NCBI GenBank assembly: GCA_932521035.1
Contig: OW051492.1
Location: forward strand, 4,030,001-4,094,000
Origin: Oscheius dolichura
Lineage: Eukaryota > Nematoda > Chromadorea > Rhabditida > Rhabditidae
Direction: 5' to 3'
Length of the DNA stretch: 64,000 nucleotides
Shown: positions 33,744 through 43,829 of the stretch, piece by piece
Layout of the letters: each line of letters starts with the position of its first letter
Numbering within the stretch: the first letter of the stretch is position 1
Translations under genes and position numbers: made by a program
Notes under the pieces: model-generated
Database searches by the model: none
What the model saw: the letters and a program-made list of their open reading frames with translations, nothing else
Told to the model about the DNA's origin: nothing

Positions 33744-35657
33744 ATGGCGACCTTCTCAAAAGTGGAGTTGTTTGAATTAGGAACAGCTGCAATTAGCCAG
33801 CCACCCCGCGGGTGACAAGGAGGAGATTCATGACCTCTGAGCGACCGGAAATTACTGGCCGTTTAGATGGCGAGAGAGAGTAAAGAGGACGGTTTAAAAA
33901 AGAGAGAGAGGGAGGCCCTCCCAGGAAAAGAGACAAAAAAGTTACAAGAGACAAGTCCAATTCAAACGCGGTGACTGGCGGTCCCATGCGCAGCAGCTTG
34001 TTACTCATCTGGGAACGGTCGGTCCGGGTTTGAATTTGACCCGGACTCGTTCTCTTCTCCCTTATTCGTCGTCTCGTAGATTAGCCATAAATTAGGAGGA
34101 CAGTGCCAAGGGGATGCTCGGTGACAGGTGGACACGCGGATGACCCCCGGAGTCTATAATTAGCCTGTGGCACTGGAAGTACCCTACAGAGAGGGGCATT
34201 GACAGGGAGGATAGATGGACGAGGGGAGAGTAAAGTGTAGATGAAGGCAGAAGGATTTAAAAAGTGTCAGCTGGTCGAAGGCAGATAGGAAGTTATGCAA
34301 ATAGGGGCATCCTCTCTCGCTTGAGGTGAGATTAGTGTCTCGATCCATTTGAAAAAAGAAAAGAGGACAGAGAAAAGGCGAGGAAAGACAAATGCCGAGG
34401 GTTGCGCGGAGTGGCCAGCTGACCTTTGTGGGATGCCCACAGTGGCGAGTATCGGGTAGCCGGCGGGGCAAACTGACGACGACAGGTGATCAAGATGGAG
34501 ACCGGATAGGCAAAAGACTTGTTTCCCCTGAGAAGTAACGGTTTTCGACGTCCATCTGATAAGCATGCGTGGGGAAAAGGCGTGGACGGAAACTCCGTAT
34601 CCCAGGCAGGACCGGGTCAAAATATCGCTCTGACGCGAAGCGAAGGGTGTCTAGATGGAGGGAGGATGAATGGTGGCCTGTTAAGAGCGGAACAGTGATA
34701 TCTGTGTCATTTTTAAAGTGGAAGAGGGGTTAGTAAGCGAGGTACGAGTTAAGAGCATCGAGTCTGAGGGCGACGAGAGACGGACGACTGGATAGGGCGG
34801 ACAACAGTGAAAATAGAAGGGGGATAACAATGATCACACTGAGGAAGAGATTCCCTTCAGTGTTCTTTTCGATAAATTGAGATTTATAATCATGAACATT
34901 TCGAAGAGAGCATGGAAGGGCAGGTGAGAAGCTGGGAAAATGGACGATTCCAAGGGATTTCCTCACGGCTGACTCAAGAAAATAAAAAAAATTTGGAAGA
35001 AATAGAAATAGAGTTACACTGGAAGTGACATTCTTTGATAGCCATGGAAAAATCTCTGACCAGATTGGAAAACGGCTGAAAAATCGAAGAGGACAAGACA
35101 GGACAAGACAGGACGGGTCGAGGGACATCCGAAAATCGATGTTTGACCCTTCGCAACTGTTTAACTCGATTGGATGAGAAAGTACACGAGGAAAAGACCT
35201 GAATCCTGGGGGATCTAGATCGGCGATTCAAATCCTCGCGTCCCCCTCCAAGTGACCCTGACGGTCAGGGGCAGAGAGGGCCTCTCCGCGCGGGGCGTGC
35301 TCTCTCGCCGGTACCGTGCCTCTTCGCCTTAACCTGCCTCAACACTAAGCACCCATTACCCTCGAAACGACTGACCATGCGGCCATAATTGGGGTCGACT
35401 GTACACACGGCTCCAAGAAACGGCTCTCCCCTGACTTGGCAATCAGTACCGTAGCTTTTCCCTTTCCCAGGATTCAAACGAGACTGTCTTTTACGGGTGG
35501 GAGAGTCATTAGAGCTAAACAGACGACTACATTAGAGAGGGGACACATTCCAATGACGACGGCCAACTGTCCCCAACACCCACTTCTGGGATAGTATTAT
35601 TTATTGGACAACACATAACAAATTTATAGATAGACACAAATAAGAGAGGAGGCAGTC
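33744..35657. other. Intergenic, nothing recognised
   Basis: About 1.9 kb with purine-rich tracts (for example around 33890-33930) and short frames on the minus strand without domains. A tandem GACAGGACAA run lies near 35090-35110. It may hold regulatory DNA of the flanking minus-strand genes. Confidence 0.45.
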
Positions 35658-36196
35658 CTAGTCCGAGCCGGTGTAGTGGTTGTCGATGGCGCCCACGGTG
35701 TAGTGAGAGCGGCACTTGGCCTCGCAGTAGCACTTGCCCTTCATGTAGCCACAGTTCTTCCGGAAGAAGCCGAGGAAGCCGGGATCGACGCAGTCCGACA
35801 GGTCGGGACAATGACAATATGGGAAGTTCTCCGTAGTTTGGCGACATCCATCGGGACACTGAAAGCCGCCGTTTAGGAGAGATACAGGGGAGGACGACTC
35901 ACACTGACGTAGTTCTCGGGGATGAGCTTCTTACACCAGCAACGGCCCTCGTCGTCGGGGAAGCAGACGGTTCTCCAGCGGACGGAGCAGCTGGTCGTCC
36001 GGTCGAGGGGAGGACAGCGCCAGAGGTAGTCGGGCCGGAAACTCGTCTCATACCATTTGAACTCGCGGGTACAGATCTTGGGGTTGTGGTTGGTGCACTC
36101 GTAGATCTTCTTCTCGTACTTCTCGCGGTCCTCGTCGGACATGGGGACAGCCACCACGCCAACCAGGGCCACGGAAAGGACGACGGGCAGCTTCAT
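35658..36196 (-). CDS. Secreted cysteine-rich protein, unknown family
   Basis: Two exons encode about 160 residues. Exon 1 begins MKLPVVLSVALVGVVAVP, a signal peptide with cleavage likely after the Ala/Val-Pro region. It continues DEDREKYEKKIYECTNHNPKIC, FKWYETSFRPDYLWRCPP, TSCSVRWRTVCFPDDEGRCWCKK. Exon 2 begins directly after the splice with CPDGCRQTTENFPYCHCPDLSDC and ends HYTVGAIDNHYTGSD before TAG at 35658-35660. The mature part has about eighteen cysteines in CxC/CxxxC pairs, suggesting a small disulfide-rich extracellular domain pair. The donor is GTGAGT near 35904. I do not recognise the family. The rich cysteine content and nematode setting would fit a cuticle or matrix protein or a secreted inhibitor, without proof for either. 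Confidence 0.7.
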
Positions 36197-37146
36197 ACCT
36201 GGAGAGAGGTAGATGAATGGGGTAGAGATGACATTTAAAGGAAGAGAGAAGAAGTCAAAAAATGGCCGGCATTCCAGGATGAGCAATGAGAGACTGAATG
36301 GAATGGCATCATCGTCTACCGGGCGTCTCCTACTGAACGGCGAATTCTACGCGGAGATGATGTGTGTGAGGAGAGAGAAGAGAGACCCCAATACAACTGG
36401 AATTAGCTCCTGTTTGGGAGGAGGGACCCCGTCAAAATTTGATGTCTTCCCATTAGACACGATTTGTAGAGAGGATGAAGACGGCAGGAGACAGCCACTG
36501 GTAACGGCAGCTCGCCGGCAGCCCCTTTTATACCGCGTCGTCTCATTAGGATGCAGCTATTTTTGGCTTCCACAGGTGACAAAAATGGGGAGGAATATAA
36601 TAAGCACATTCCGGACAATCCTCAGCTTTATTCTCAAATAGAAAGAAAGGGGAGAGATGGAATGGGGCTGGAGAGAGACTTCGGCCTGGTATTCAGGATA
36701 TCCAACCATTTTCCGGAATATTTCTCTTCCCTCGGTCGTCTGCCCGTATTGCCTTCGCTCCAACCTATTTCCACATCAAAATATGACAACCGAGGCCCAA
36801 TAAAGACAAAATGGATAAGATATCCCTTTAGACCGGGAAATCTCCTGGAGTTCTTTTGTATTTGCCCCCTCCCTCCTCCTCCCACTGTCCATGATATAAA
36901 CAATCTTCTCTCTGCCCTACCATGGCTGTCCTCCTTATGTCCATAGCCTGCCCCTTCATCCCCTGTACTCTCCCCCGCCACAAGAGTAGCCCGCGACCCC
37001 TCTGTTTTTGCCCTGTTCTCTCCATTGATCCGCGCCCAGCTGCCCAATTCGACATACGCTGCCCCCTCCTCATTTCTCACCAAACGCCTTCCATTGTTAA
37101 TTGCTGTTTTTTGTTAGAAATCTCGCTATTTCAGAGCCACCCACCA

Positions 37147-38278
37147 ATGCATCCTCCTCCCTATCCGGATGACTCGAAACAGCAGGAGAACGTGGCCATG
37201 ATGCCGTCTTCTCACGTCTACACCACCCAGCCCGGGGTGTCCCAGCCCGGTTTATGGATTCCTCTCCCTCCACCGATCGAGGGTGTCCCATCCGGCTTGG
37301 AATACCTGACCCTCGTCGACACCATCGTCGTCCAACAGGTAGGGTCGCCTTTCTCTCCGCGTCCTTCTTGTCGTCCCCACTGGTCAAAGGTCACGCACTC
37401 ACGCAGAACCCGAGTGCCTTTGTAACAAGTGAAATATTTCAGATAATAGAAACGATCGAGGCATTGCTTGGCTTCGAGACGAAGAACAAGTACTCCCTGA
37501 AGAACGCCAACGGCCAGCAGGTCTACTATGCCGCCGAGCAGTCCTCCTGCCCCATGCGGAGCTTCTGTGGAGGCAATCGAGCCTTCTCCATGCACATTGT
37601 CGACAATTTCCAACGGGTAAATCTTTTCTCGTTTTTTTCATTAAATATTGAAATTCTAGGAGGTGATCAGGATCAAACGCCCCTTCAAATGCTGGGGGAA
37701 TTGTTGCTGTATCTGTATTGACGACTGTGCCGAGGAGTGTAGGATAGAGAGCCCGCCGGGGCAGCCGGTGAGGAGTCTGCCTTCGGCTGAAACTAAACTT
37801 TTGCAGATAGGGACTGTCATCCAGCAGTTCGCCTGTTGTGTCCTGGCCTACTCTGTGAGAGACGCCTCTGGAAACGAGGTATTCTGGATCGAGGGGCCCA
37901 ACTGCTGTCGGATGGGGTGCTCCTGCTGTGCGGACAAGAAGTTCACGGTCAGTGGAATTGGTATTATTTGGGGAAGAAGGCACTTCAGATATTCAGTAGG
38001 AATAAGGAGGTCGAGGTGGGGAGTATCAAGAAGAAGTGGGGCGGCTGCTTCAAGGAGAGTTTCACGGATGCCGACACATTCGTCGTCACCTGTGAGTTAT
38101 CCTCCCCGGCCGCCATCCTATCTCCTTTTCAGTCCCCATGGATCTCGACGTCCGTGTCAAGGCTCTCCTCCTCGGAGCCACCTTCCTTATCGTCAGTTGA
38201 CTGTTTAATGGCCCAATTTATACCAAACTTTAGGACTTCATGGCTTTCGAGGACAGCGGCAATTCGAGCTTACCCTGA
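37147..38278 (+). CDS. plscr: Phospholipid scramblase family protein
   Basis: A PLSCR homologue, a palmitoylated membrane protein linked to lipid redistribution and transcriptional roles. After a Pro-rich N-terminus (MHPPPYPDDSKQQ, GLWIPLPPPIEGVPSGLEYL) come VDTIVVQQ joined to IIETIEALLGFETKNKYSLKN and QQVYYAAEQSSCPMRSFCGGNRAFSM. Next are EVIRIKRPFKCWGNCCCICIDDC, whose Cys-rich segment is the palmitoylation region, IGTVIQQFACCVLAYSVRDASGNEVFWIEGPNCC, and GSIKKKWGGCFKESFTDADTFVV, the region before the putative Ca2+ site. A C-terminal hydrophobic helix DVRVKALLLGATFLIDFMAFE follows, then GNSSLP and TGA (38276-38278). Eight or so exons have introns of about 40-60 nt. The ATG follows a TTTCAG acceptor by about 14 nt. 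All family blocks are present, so it looks functional. Confidence 0.9.
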
Positions 38279-38475
38279 ATCCATCAAAACAATGAAAATG
38301 CCTTACTTGTCCGTAATAAAACTTATGAATCATGTGTTTTCTGGAGAGGAGATAAGCCGTCGAGGAAGTTACGCTGATTGGCTGGCTATACCGGGTGTCT
38401 TATTGATAAGACACGACCATTTGCTCTCTCTTTCTATATTTCGAAAAGGAGCAGCCTTCCTCCCAAGTCGCACCG

Positions 38476-38998
38476 ATGTCAGTCAATTTAAACTGCCGGT
38501 GCTCGCTTGGAGCCTACACCAAAGTGAGAAAGGTCCTCGTCTCGCGGACGACAGTCGAGAACCACACCTGTTACATAGTGGCCGACCTCCTCGCTGTGGC
38601 GGAGATCGTCGTGGGTGCCGTCGACCAGGACAAATGCCCCCGACAGCACTTCATTCCCATCTGGCCGACAGTCATGGGATTTCCCCCCACTCGGTCCGGG
38701 ATTCAGTGACTGGATGCTGGTCGGTCTCCTCTCTCTCTCTTTGCCAGAACCGGGGTTTCAGATCCACCGCTGCCGTGTGCCGAGTTCTGCTCAGCATGGT
38801 CATAACCCTCTTGGATCTGTTCATATTGGCCTGGCAAATCGTCAGCTCCATGTGTATATACCTATCTATTGTAACAAGGACCTGTACATCTTCTCCTTTG
38901 ACATGGCCACCCTGCCCTACGCCCTCATCATCCTCGAACTGGCCCACTGGTGCTACTTTTGGGGAGAGGAGTGGGGCGGCCTTCCAGGACAGAGATAA
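38476..38998 (+). CDS. Small multi-pass membrane protein (TMEM272-like, tentative)
   Basis: Three exons can be joined: 38476 to about 38695, then about 38761-38839, and from about 38879 to TAA 38996-38998. They start MSVNLNCRCSLGAY. Hydrophobic segments: CYIVADLLAVAEIVVGAV, the CPRQHFIPIWPTVMGF loop, CRVLLSMVITLLDLFILAWQI, and MATLPYALIILELAHWCYFW. The C-x-x-x-x-IPI-x-x-x-x-MG pattern between TM1 and TM2 resembles the TMEM272-like family of small four-TM proteins in nematodes. The assignment rests on that pattern only. The middle intron (about 38696-38760) and the second intron (GTCAGC...AACAAG) restore one frame. It lies 200 bp downstream of the scramblase on the same strand. Confidence 0.5.
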
Positions 38999-39277
38999 GG
39001 TGAACAGAAGGACATCTCGCCAAGACGGCGTGTTCTTCTTGGCCATGCTAAGCAACTCCCGGCCAGCTTAGCTTCGTTACCCGAAGCCTTCACGGGAAGG
39101 AATTTCGTAGAATTCGAAAAGTGAAACTGGCGCGCGATCCTCATGCCCTCGCACGGAAAAGAGGTCACTGTCAAAAAGTGGCTTCACCCATTTTTCATTT
39201 TTTTTGTTTGGAACCATTCGTTTTTCAGGAAATTTGCTTGGAACAAATCCAATCACCGATACTAACTAGTGACCACA

Positions 39278-39854
39278 ATGGCTACTGCTGATCCTGCTGA
39301 AAAAATCATCGACGATGAAAACCGTAGTCCCGCCAAGGAATATCCCATCGTCGAGTTTCCCGAGGTTTGTACATCTGTTTATTAATATTGTTAAAATTTA
39401 GAGTCCCGTGGATAACGGTCACAAGCGGAAAATGATGGACAGCGACGATGTCGCTGAAAATGAAGCTGGCGACGCCAAGAAACAGAAAACGGAGGACGTC
39501 GAAAAGCCAACAGCTCCGGAAATAGAAGATATCACTGCTGAGGATGTTGCTGTAGCTGAACAGGCAGAGGAAGCAAAACCTGAGGAAAACCCCGAGGATC
39601 TCAATAAATCTGAGAAGCTCTTAGAAGAAAATGCCCCTGAAACGGGTTAGTGCTTTTATCAGTTCCTCCTTTTCTCTAATTTTTTAGCGCATTAGCTATG
39701 CCCATTAGCTGTAATTGATCCAGCTTCTGGACCACCCCATTTCTAATATTTGAATATAAAGACACTTTTTTCAGAGATTACCGCCGCAGTTGCTGATGCT
39801 CACGACGACGGGGACAAGAAGGAAGCTGACAAAGTCACTCCAGTGACCGACTAA
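39278..39854 (+). CDS. Highly acidic nuclear-type protein, unknown
   Basis: Three exons encode about 135 residues. Exon 1 is MATADPAEKIIDDENRSPAK to EFPE. Exon 2 begins SPVDNGHKRKMMDSDD, with a bipartite basic patch (HKRK ... KKQK) among acidic residues, and runs through many Glu/Ala/Asp/Pro repeats (EDVEKPTAPEIEDITAEDV). Exon 3 ends DDGDKKEADKVTPVTD before TAA 39852-39854. The composition recalls prothymosin/parathymosin-like disordered nuclear proteins, but no homology can be claimed from composition alone. The AATAAA-like signal is at 39893. The gene is AT-rich relative to the scramblase block just upstream, with the composition change near 39,150. Confidence 0.65.
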
Positions 39855-40040
39855 ATATTGTCCTGCACAACTCTTCGCTTTGTAACATTTCAAATAAATT
39901 TGCTTTTTTGTAAAATTTCTTTTATTTGAGAATAAGTGTATGTTACAACCTGAATAGACCTTTTTTGCTAGCGGGGCTCTACCTCGATCCACAAGAAACT
40001 GATTTTTACAACCATTGCTGCACAGCTTTACCGTACAATA

Positions 40041-40206
40041 GCCTGTCAAGAAAAAAGACGACATTCAAGGTCTAACGATTTAGCCACGAGCCGAACTTGT
40101 CTTTTTTTCTTCTTGGCCGCTCAAAAATTATCTGTCAGTTCGCTCCATCACTAAAATTTGTTCTCGGGCAGTTAGACCTTGGATGTCGCCTTTTTTCTTG
40201 ACAGAC
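40041..40206. mobile_element. MITE copy 2, TA target site
   Basis: A 166-bp element beginning GCCTGTCAAGAAAAAAGACG and ending CCTTTTTTCTTGACAGAC, flanked by TA (40039-40040 and 40207-40208). The first 38 bases nearly match the ends of the element at 23329-23677 (same GACATTCAAGGTCTAACG block), while the interior differs. It lies in the 3' region between the acidic-protein gene and AP-1 sigma. It is non-coding. Confidence 0.8.
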
Positions 40207-40443
40207 TATATCACCGGCAGAAAAAAACGAACTTTTTATGTCATAGGAGTCGAGGGTGGAGAAGAGCGGCGAAATAATCTACTCTCACCATGTGCTCGAA
40301 GTACACTAATTGTGAGTTAAAATTTATAGTTAATAAATTTAAATAAATAAATACAAACAATTACACTGAAACAAAAAGGAAAGTTTGTGAGGTGGATCAT
40401 CACATCATATCACAGCAGTTACGAAGTCATCCGGTGAGATAGA

Positions 40444-41716
40444 TTATCCAAGTCCGTGGTCTTCAAAGAAACCTTGTGGAGTTTCTTCCTGAAATTTGGT
40501 ATAAAGTATATGTTCAAAACAATATATGGTGTAGCATTTCACAGAACTCATTTAACCGTACCCGCATGGTCGCTTTGCAGTCAAAAGAATAAATATGCAT
40601 TGGTAGGAAGTAAAGTGGAAAAATGTTTTAAAATTTAGAAGAAAAGGTTGAGTAGGGTTATATCGCTGCGATTGACAATTCTAAAGTTTCTTCTGCTAAC
40701 AAGGGAAGGCTGCAAACTCAAAGTGTCCGATTTGGCTAATTTTTTTAAAAATTATGTAGCTCTATGTTAGCGATAAACACAACAACAAAAATTACCCCCT
40801 ATTGATGATTAGGAGGAGCTATGCAAGAGCAAAGGCAAAGCAATTTTGTATGATATTTTTACTCATTTTCTCGCTCTTATAACTTTTAATCCGTATGTCA
40901 CAGGGACAAATTTTGTTTCCACTTAGACTATTCGTCACGCTTTATCAGCAGAGAAACGAAATTTGTTTTACTGCGATGTACTAATTTTAATCAACAGTCA
41001 TAAGAGCGAAAAAATGAGCAAAACCCTCATACATATGCCGTTGCACTCGCCTAGCTCCTCCAAATCATCGATTCGGCGGCCAATTGTTTTTGTTTGGTAC
41101 ATCACCGACATAGAGCTACATCCAAATCGGACACTTGGAGTTCGCGACCTTCCCTTCGATTATGAAGAAAGCAACAACAAACCTCTTGAATAACATCCTG
41201 CGCAGAGATTGCTTTTAACACTTGTTTTTTACTGGTCTCTTGAATCTCTCCAGCCAATAAAAATTCGTCAAGTATGAAGTACGCTTTTTCAAAGTTGAAG
41301 ATAATGTCTAATTCGCAAACCTGAAGCAAAAAAATAAAATGGGCATGCGATTTGAAAGAGACGAAATTATAAAATAGGGAACTCACACTGCCGAAGTATT
41401 TATCAAGGAGCTCCACATAACGATGGATAATTTCAAGAGTTATTAGTTCGTTATCGTTCTGTTCGATAGCACAACAGAAGTACAGTGAAGCGTATCGTTT
41501 GTATACAACTTTTAGATCTTTGTATTCCAAAAAGGCGCACATCTTAGGCTTCCTAGCCAGAATCTGGGTGATAAGTTCACGACAAATCTTCTTTTTCATC
41601 TAAAAAATAGATAATAAAAAACTTTGAAAATATATCACCTTGTCCTGATAAGCTGTGTACCATTTCTGAAGCCGAAGTTTCCCTTGCCTACTGAATAGAA
41701 GCATAAAATGCATCAT
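40444..41716 (-). CDS. ap1s: AP-1 complex sigma subunit
   Basis: The small sigma chain of the clathrin adaptor AP-1, which binds dileucine signals at the trans-Golgi network and endosomes. The start [26 protein letters not shown] (41716) is followed by [98 protein letters not shown] and QDVIQE. The family tail is supplied by a separate 45-nt last exon at 40444-40488 ([14 protein letters not shown], comparable to vertebrate EETPRSVLEEMGLA). The last intron (40489-41182) is almost 700 nt, holds a foldback element, and interrupts one codon boundary cleanly. Sequence between residues 1 and 140 is nearly invariant relative to other animals, as expected. Confidence 0.93.
40686..41172. mobile_element. 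Foldback/MITE element in the last AP-1 sigma intron
   Basis: Imperfect inverted repeat. The left arm, about 40686-40893, pairs with the right arm, about 40999-41172. Shared blocks are AGTGTCCGATTTGG, TGTAGCTCTATGT, GAGGAGCTA and CTCATTTTCTCGCTCTTAT, with a central spacer of about 100 bp. There is no coding capacity. The arms have visibly diverged, so the insertion is old. It lies wholly within the intron 40489-41182, ending about 10 bp from the donor. Confidence 0.7.
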
Positions 41717-42050
41717 CGTGCCTGAAAATAAGTTAATTTAATAAGCGATTCCTTAGAGAGGGAGTAGGTAGAGAATTGATTAAATTGGAATAGCAGTATA
41801 TAAAGTAGAGCTGTTTACTCTATTTCGTTATTCTCCCACGTTGTGGATGGCTGTGAACTCTTTCCTTTTTTATGTAGGCATTTTATAAATAAATAGACAC
41901 AGTTTGGAAGTATACATAATAAATGAGAGTACAACAGTTGAACAGCTTCCGACACGCAAATGCGCATAATTGACAAAGGGGGCGAGGGGCGTTCCGCGAG
42001 AAATATGGACATGCAGGAAAGTCTTTCGTCCATATAGAGGGAGAATACGG
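41717..42050. other. Intergenic, AP-1 sigma 5' side
   Basis: 334 bp between the AP-1 sigma start and the stop of the M1-like gene. No feature is recognised apart from the expected promoter region. Confidence 0.4.
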
Positions 42051-43329
42051 TCACTGTAGCCCGTTTATAGCTGCGTTCTCGGCTATTGTTTCTGCCTCAT
42101 TCATCAGGGACAGGCCGGGAAGAGAAACCGTCGGAGATCCAGGGACAACCACCGCATCTGAATTGTCAGACTCCTCCATTTCCGAATTATTACCCAATTT
42201 CCCGATTGTAGTGGACGACTTGTCCATGAACTGGATGACTCGCTGCATATTTACTTTTTGGATGACATTCGGTCGATAATACAGGGTTACCTAGAGGGTA
42301 CAGGGTACAGCCGAAGAGGGAGCCCCACCTCTGTCCCGTTGAAATTCTGTCGCTGGAAGGGGAAGTCGCAGAGGACGAAGGCCACCTGGGCCGGGTAGAG
42401 TCTCGTGCTCGCCGGGAAGACGTCGATGAAGTAGCCCTGGCTGAAGAGGGACTCGGTTGGAGAGAGGACAGCCAAGGGACTGACGCGGGAGACGGATTGC
42501 CAATGAAATTGGAGAGGGCCTTCAGGGAGTCGCGGTGGTAGATGACCAGGTCGAAGATGGACGGGAAGGTGGAGGCATCCATCGAGGGGAACAAGTACCG
42601 TAACCCTTTGGTGGCCGACTTGGGCGAGGAGAAGTAGACACCGTACCTAGAAGGTGAGTCTTAGGGGGACAGGGACGGGCACCTCCTGTCGCCGGCGGTT
42701 GAAACGTAGGTGAAACTCTGTGGCCCCCCGGTCTGGTCCAGTCGGCCCGAGAACTCCACCTCCAGGATGTAGTCCGCGTCCGTCGTCAGGTTGGCCTGGG
42801 GGATGAGGGTCTGGATCTCGGTCTTCGGGTTGTAGACGCCCTTGTTGACCACGATCCTGCTCCGGCCCGAGTCCAGCAGGGCACACCTCCCTATTTTGAC
42901 GGCACTGCCCGTGTAGAGGAAGACCCGCTGGCTGGCCTCCCTCACCACGAAGGCCATCCTCATCTCGCCGGAGTAGTCCTACTGAAACATCTGGCCAGGC
43001 AGACGGGGACCGGTACCGGGACGGGGTGGCTACTCTCCGAGTCGAAGCGAAGGGTCACGTTGTATCGGCGGGGGATGTTGGTGAAGGGCACGTAGTCCGG
43101 CCCGGGGTCGGCCGGGAGGACGTTCTTACTCACGAGCGAGGCGTAGACAACGACGGCATAGATCAGACTGAAGACTAGAGGGGGCACAGGGGGAGACCAA
43201 CCAGAGGGCGGCGGAGACGAGGAGCCAGGCGACGAAAACCCTCGTATGGCACTGGGTCCTCCTCAACTCATCCAACAGCTTCATCCGGGACAAAACAACC
43301 TTGGCCGATGAGCAATGCCGCCGCGGCAT
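42051..43329 (-). CDS. M1-aminopeptidase-like membrane protein without catalytic domain
   Basis: A type II membrane protein. The short cytosolic start MPRRHCSSAKVVLSRMKL is followed by one hydrophobic anchor split by an intron (RVFVAWLLVSAALW, then FSLIYAVVVYASLV). The outside part matches the N-terminal beta-sandwich domain of M1 aminopeptidases: IPRRYNVTLRFD, NLTTDADYILEVEFSGRL, GVYFSSPKSATKGLRYLFPSMDASTFPSIFDLVIYHRDSLKALSN. This last stretch is the counterpart of the usual FEP-ARRxFPCxDEPxxKAxFxIxxxH block. The GAMEN and HExxH sequences that should follow are absent. Instead the exons continue FIDVFPASTRLYPAQVAFVLCDF, VTLYYRPNVIQKVN and a polar tail ending ENAAINGLQ before TGA (42051-42053). 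It is therefore a single-domain, non-enzymatic relative. Function is unknown; ligand binding or adhesion is possible. Confidence 0.7.
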
Positions 43330-43452
43330 CTGTTTGTCCTCTCGAGGAGGGAACAAATCCAGTTTGACAGATTTATTAAACGGGAGATGGGCAGGTCCCT
43401 TCGACAGAGAAAATAACATATATACAGATAGAGGGAAGGAATGCCGCGTCGA

Positions 43453-43829
43453 CTATTTTCCAGGGACGGCGTAGGTGTTCGCCGGGGGGAGAGGAGCCGG
43501 CACCGGATGGGGTTGGGCGTAGGCAGGAGCCACGGGAGGAGCGATGTAAGGTGGAGGAGGCCTGAAAATTCAGAAATTGGGATATTGGAGAGTGAAGACT
43601 CACGCTGGTGGGGGTGGGCCACATGGGGCTATGGATCCACCAACACAGGGATTGGCCAGTGGCGGTGGGGGAGGTGGGGCACACGGAGCCGGGCCGCCAC
43701 ATCCTCCTCCTCCTCCAAAGAGGCCGCCACCTCCTAAACAGGCCAGAGAGGGGGAAACGATTGCGACGAGGAGCAGAGATACGTGCTAAAGAGGGCATTC
43801 TGGGGAGCGGAGAGAGCCGAACATACCAT
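43453..43829 (-). CDS. Secreted Gly/Pro-rich small protein
   Basis: Three exons. The first consists of only the ATG (43827-43829) followed by a GTATGT donor. The second begins HVSLLLVAIVSPSLACLGGGG, giving a signal peptide when joined to that Met, and continues GLFGGGGGCGGPAPCAPPPPP, NPCVGGSIAPCGPPPPA. The third is Pro-rich (PPPYIAPPVAPAYAQPHPVP) and ends NTYAVPGK before TAG 43453-43455. About 90 residues in total. Short Gly-Gly-Gly-Cys and Pro-Pro blocks with spaced Cys resemble nematode cuticle or grounded-like secreted proteins; no family domain is complete. Confidence 0.65.

Noticed and set aside
33890..35120. Purine-rich and GACAGGACAA tandem tracts as a possible functional element
   Set aside because: Short and irregular; ordinary low-complexity intergenic sequence.
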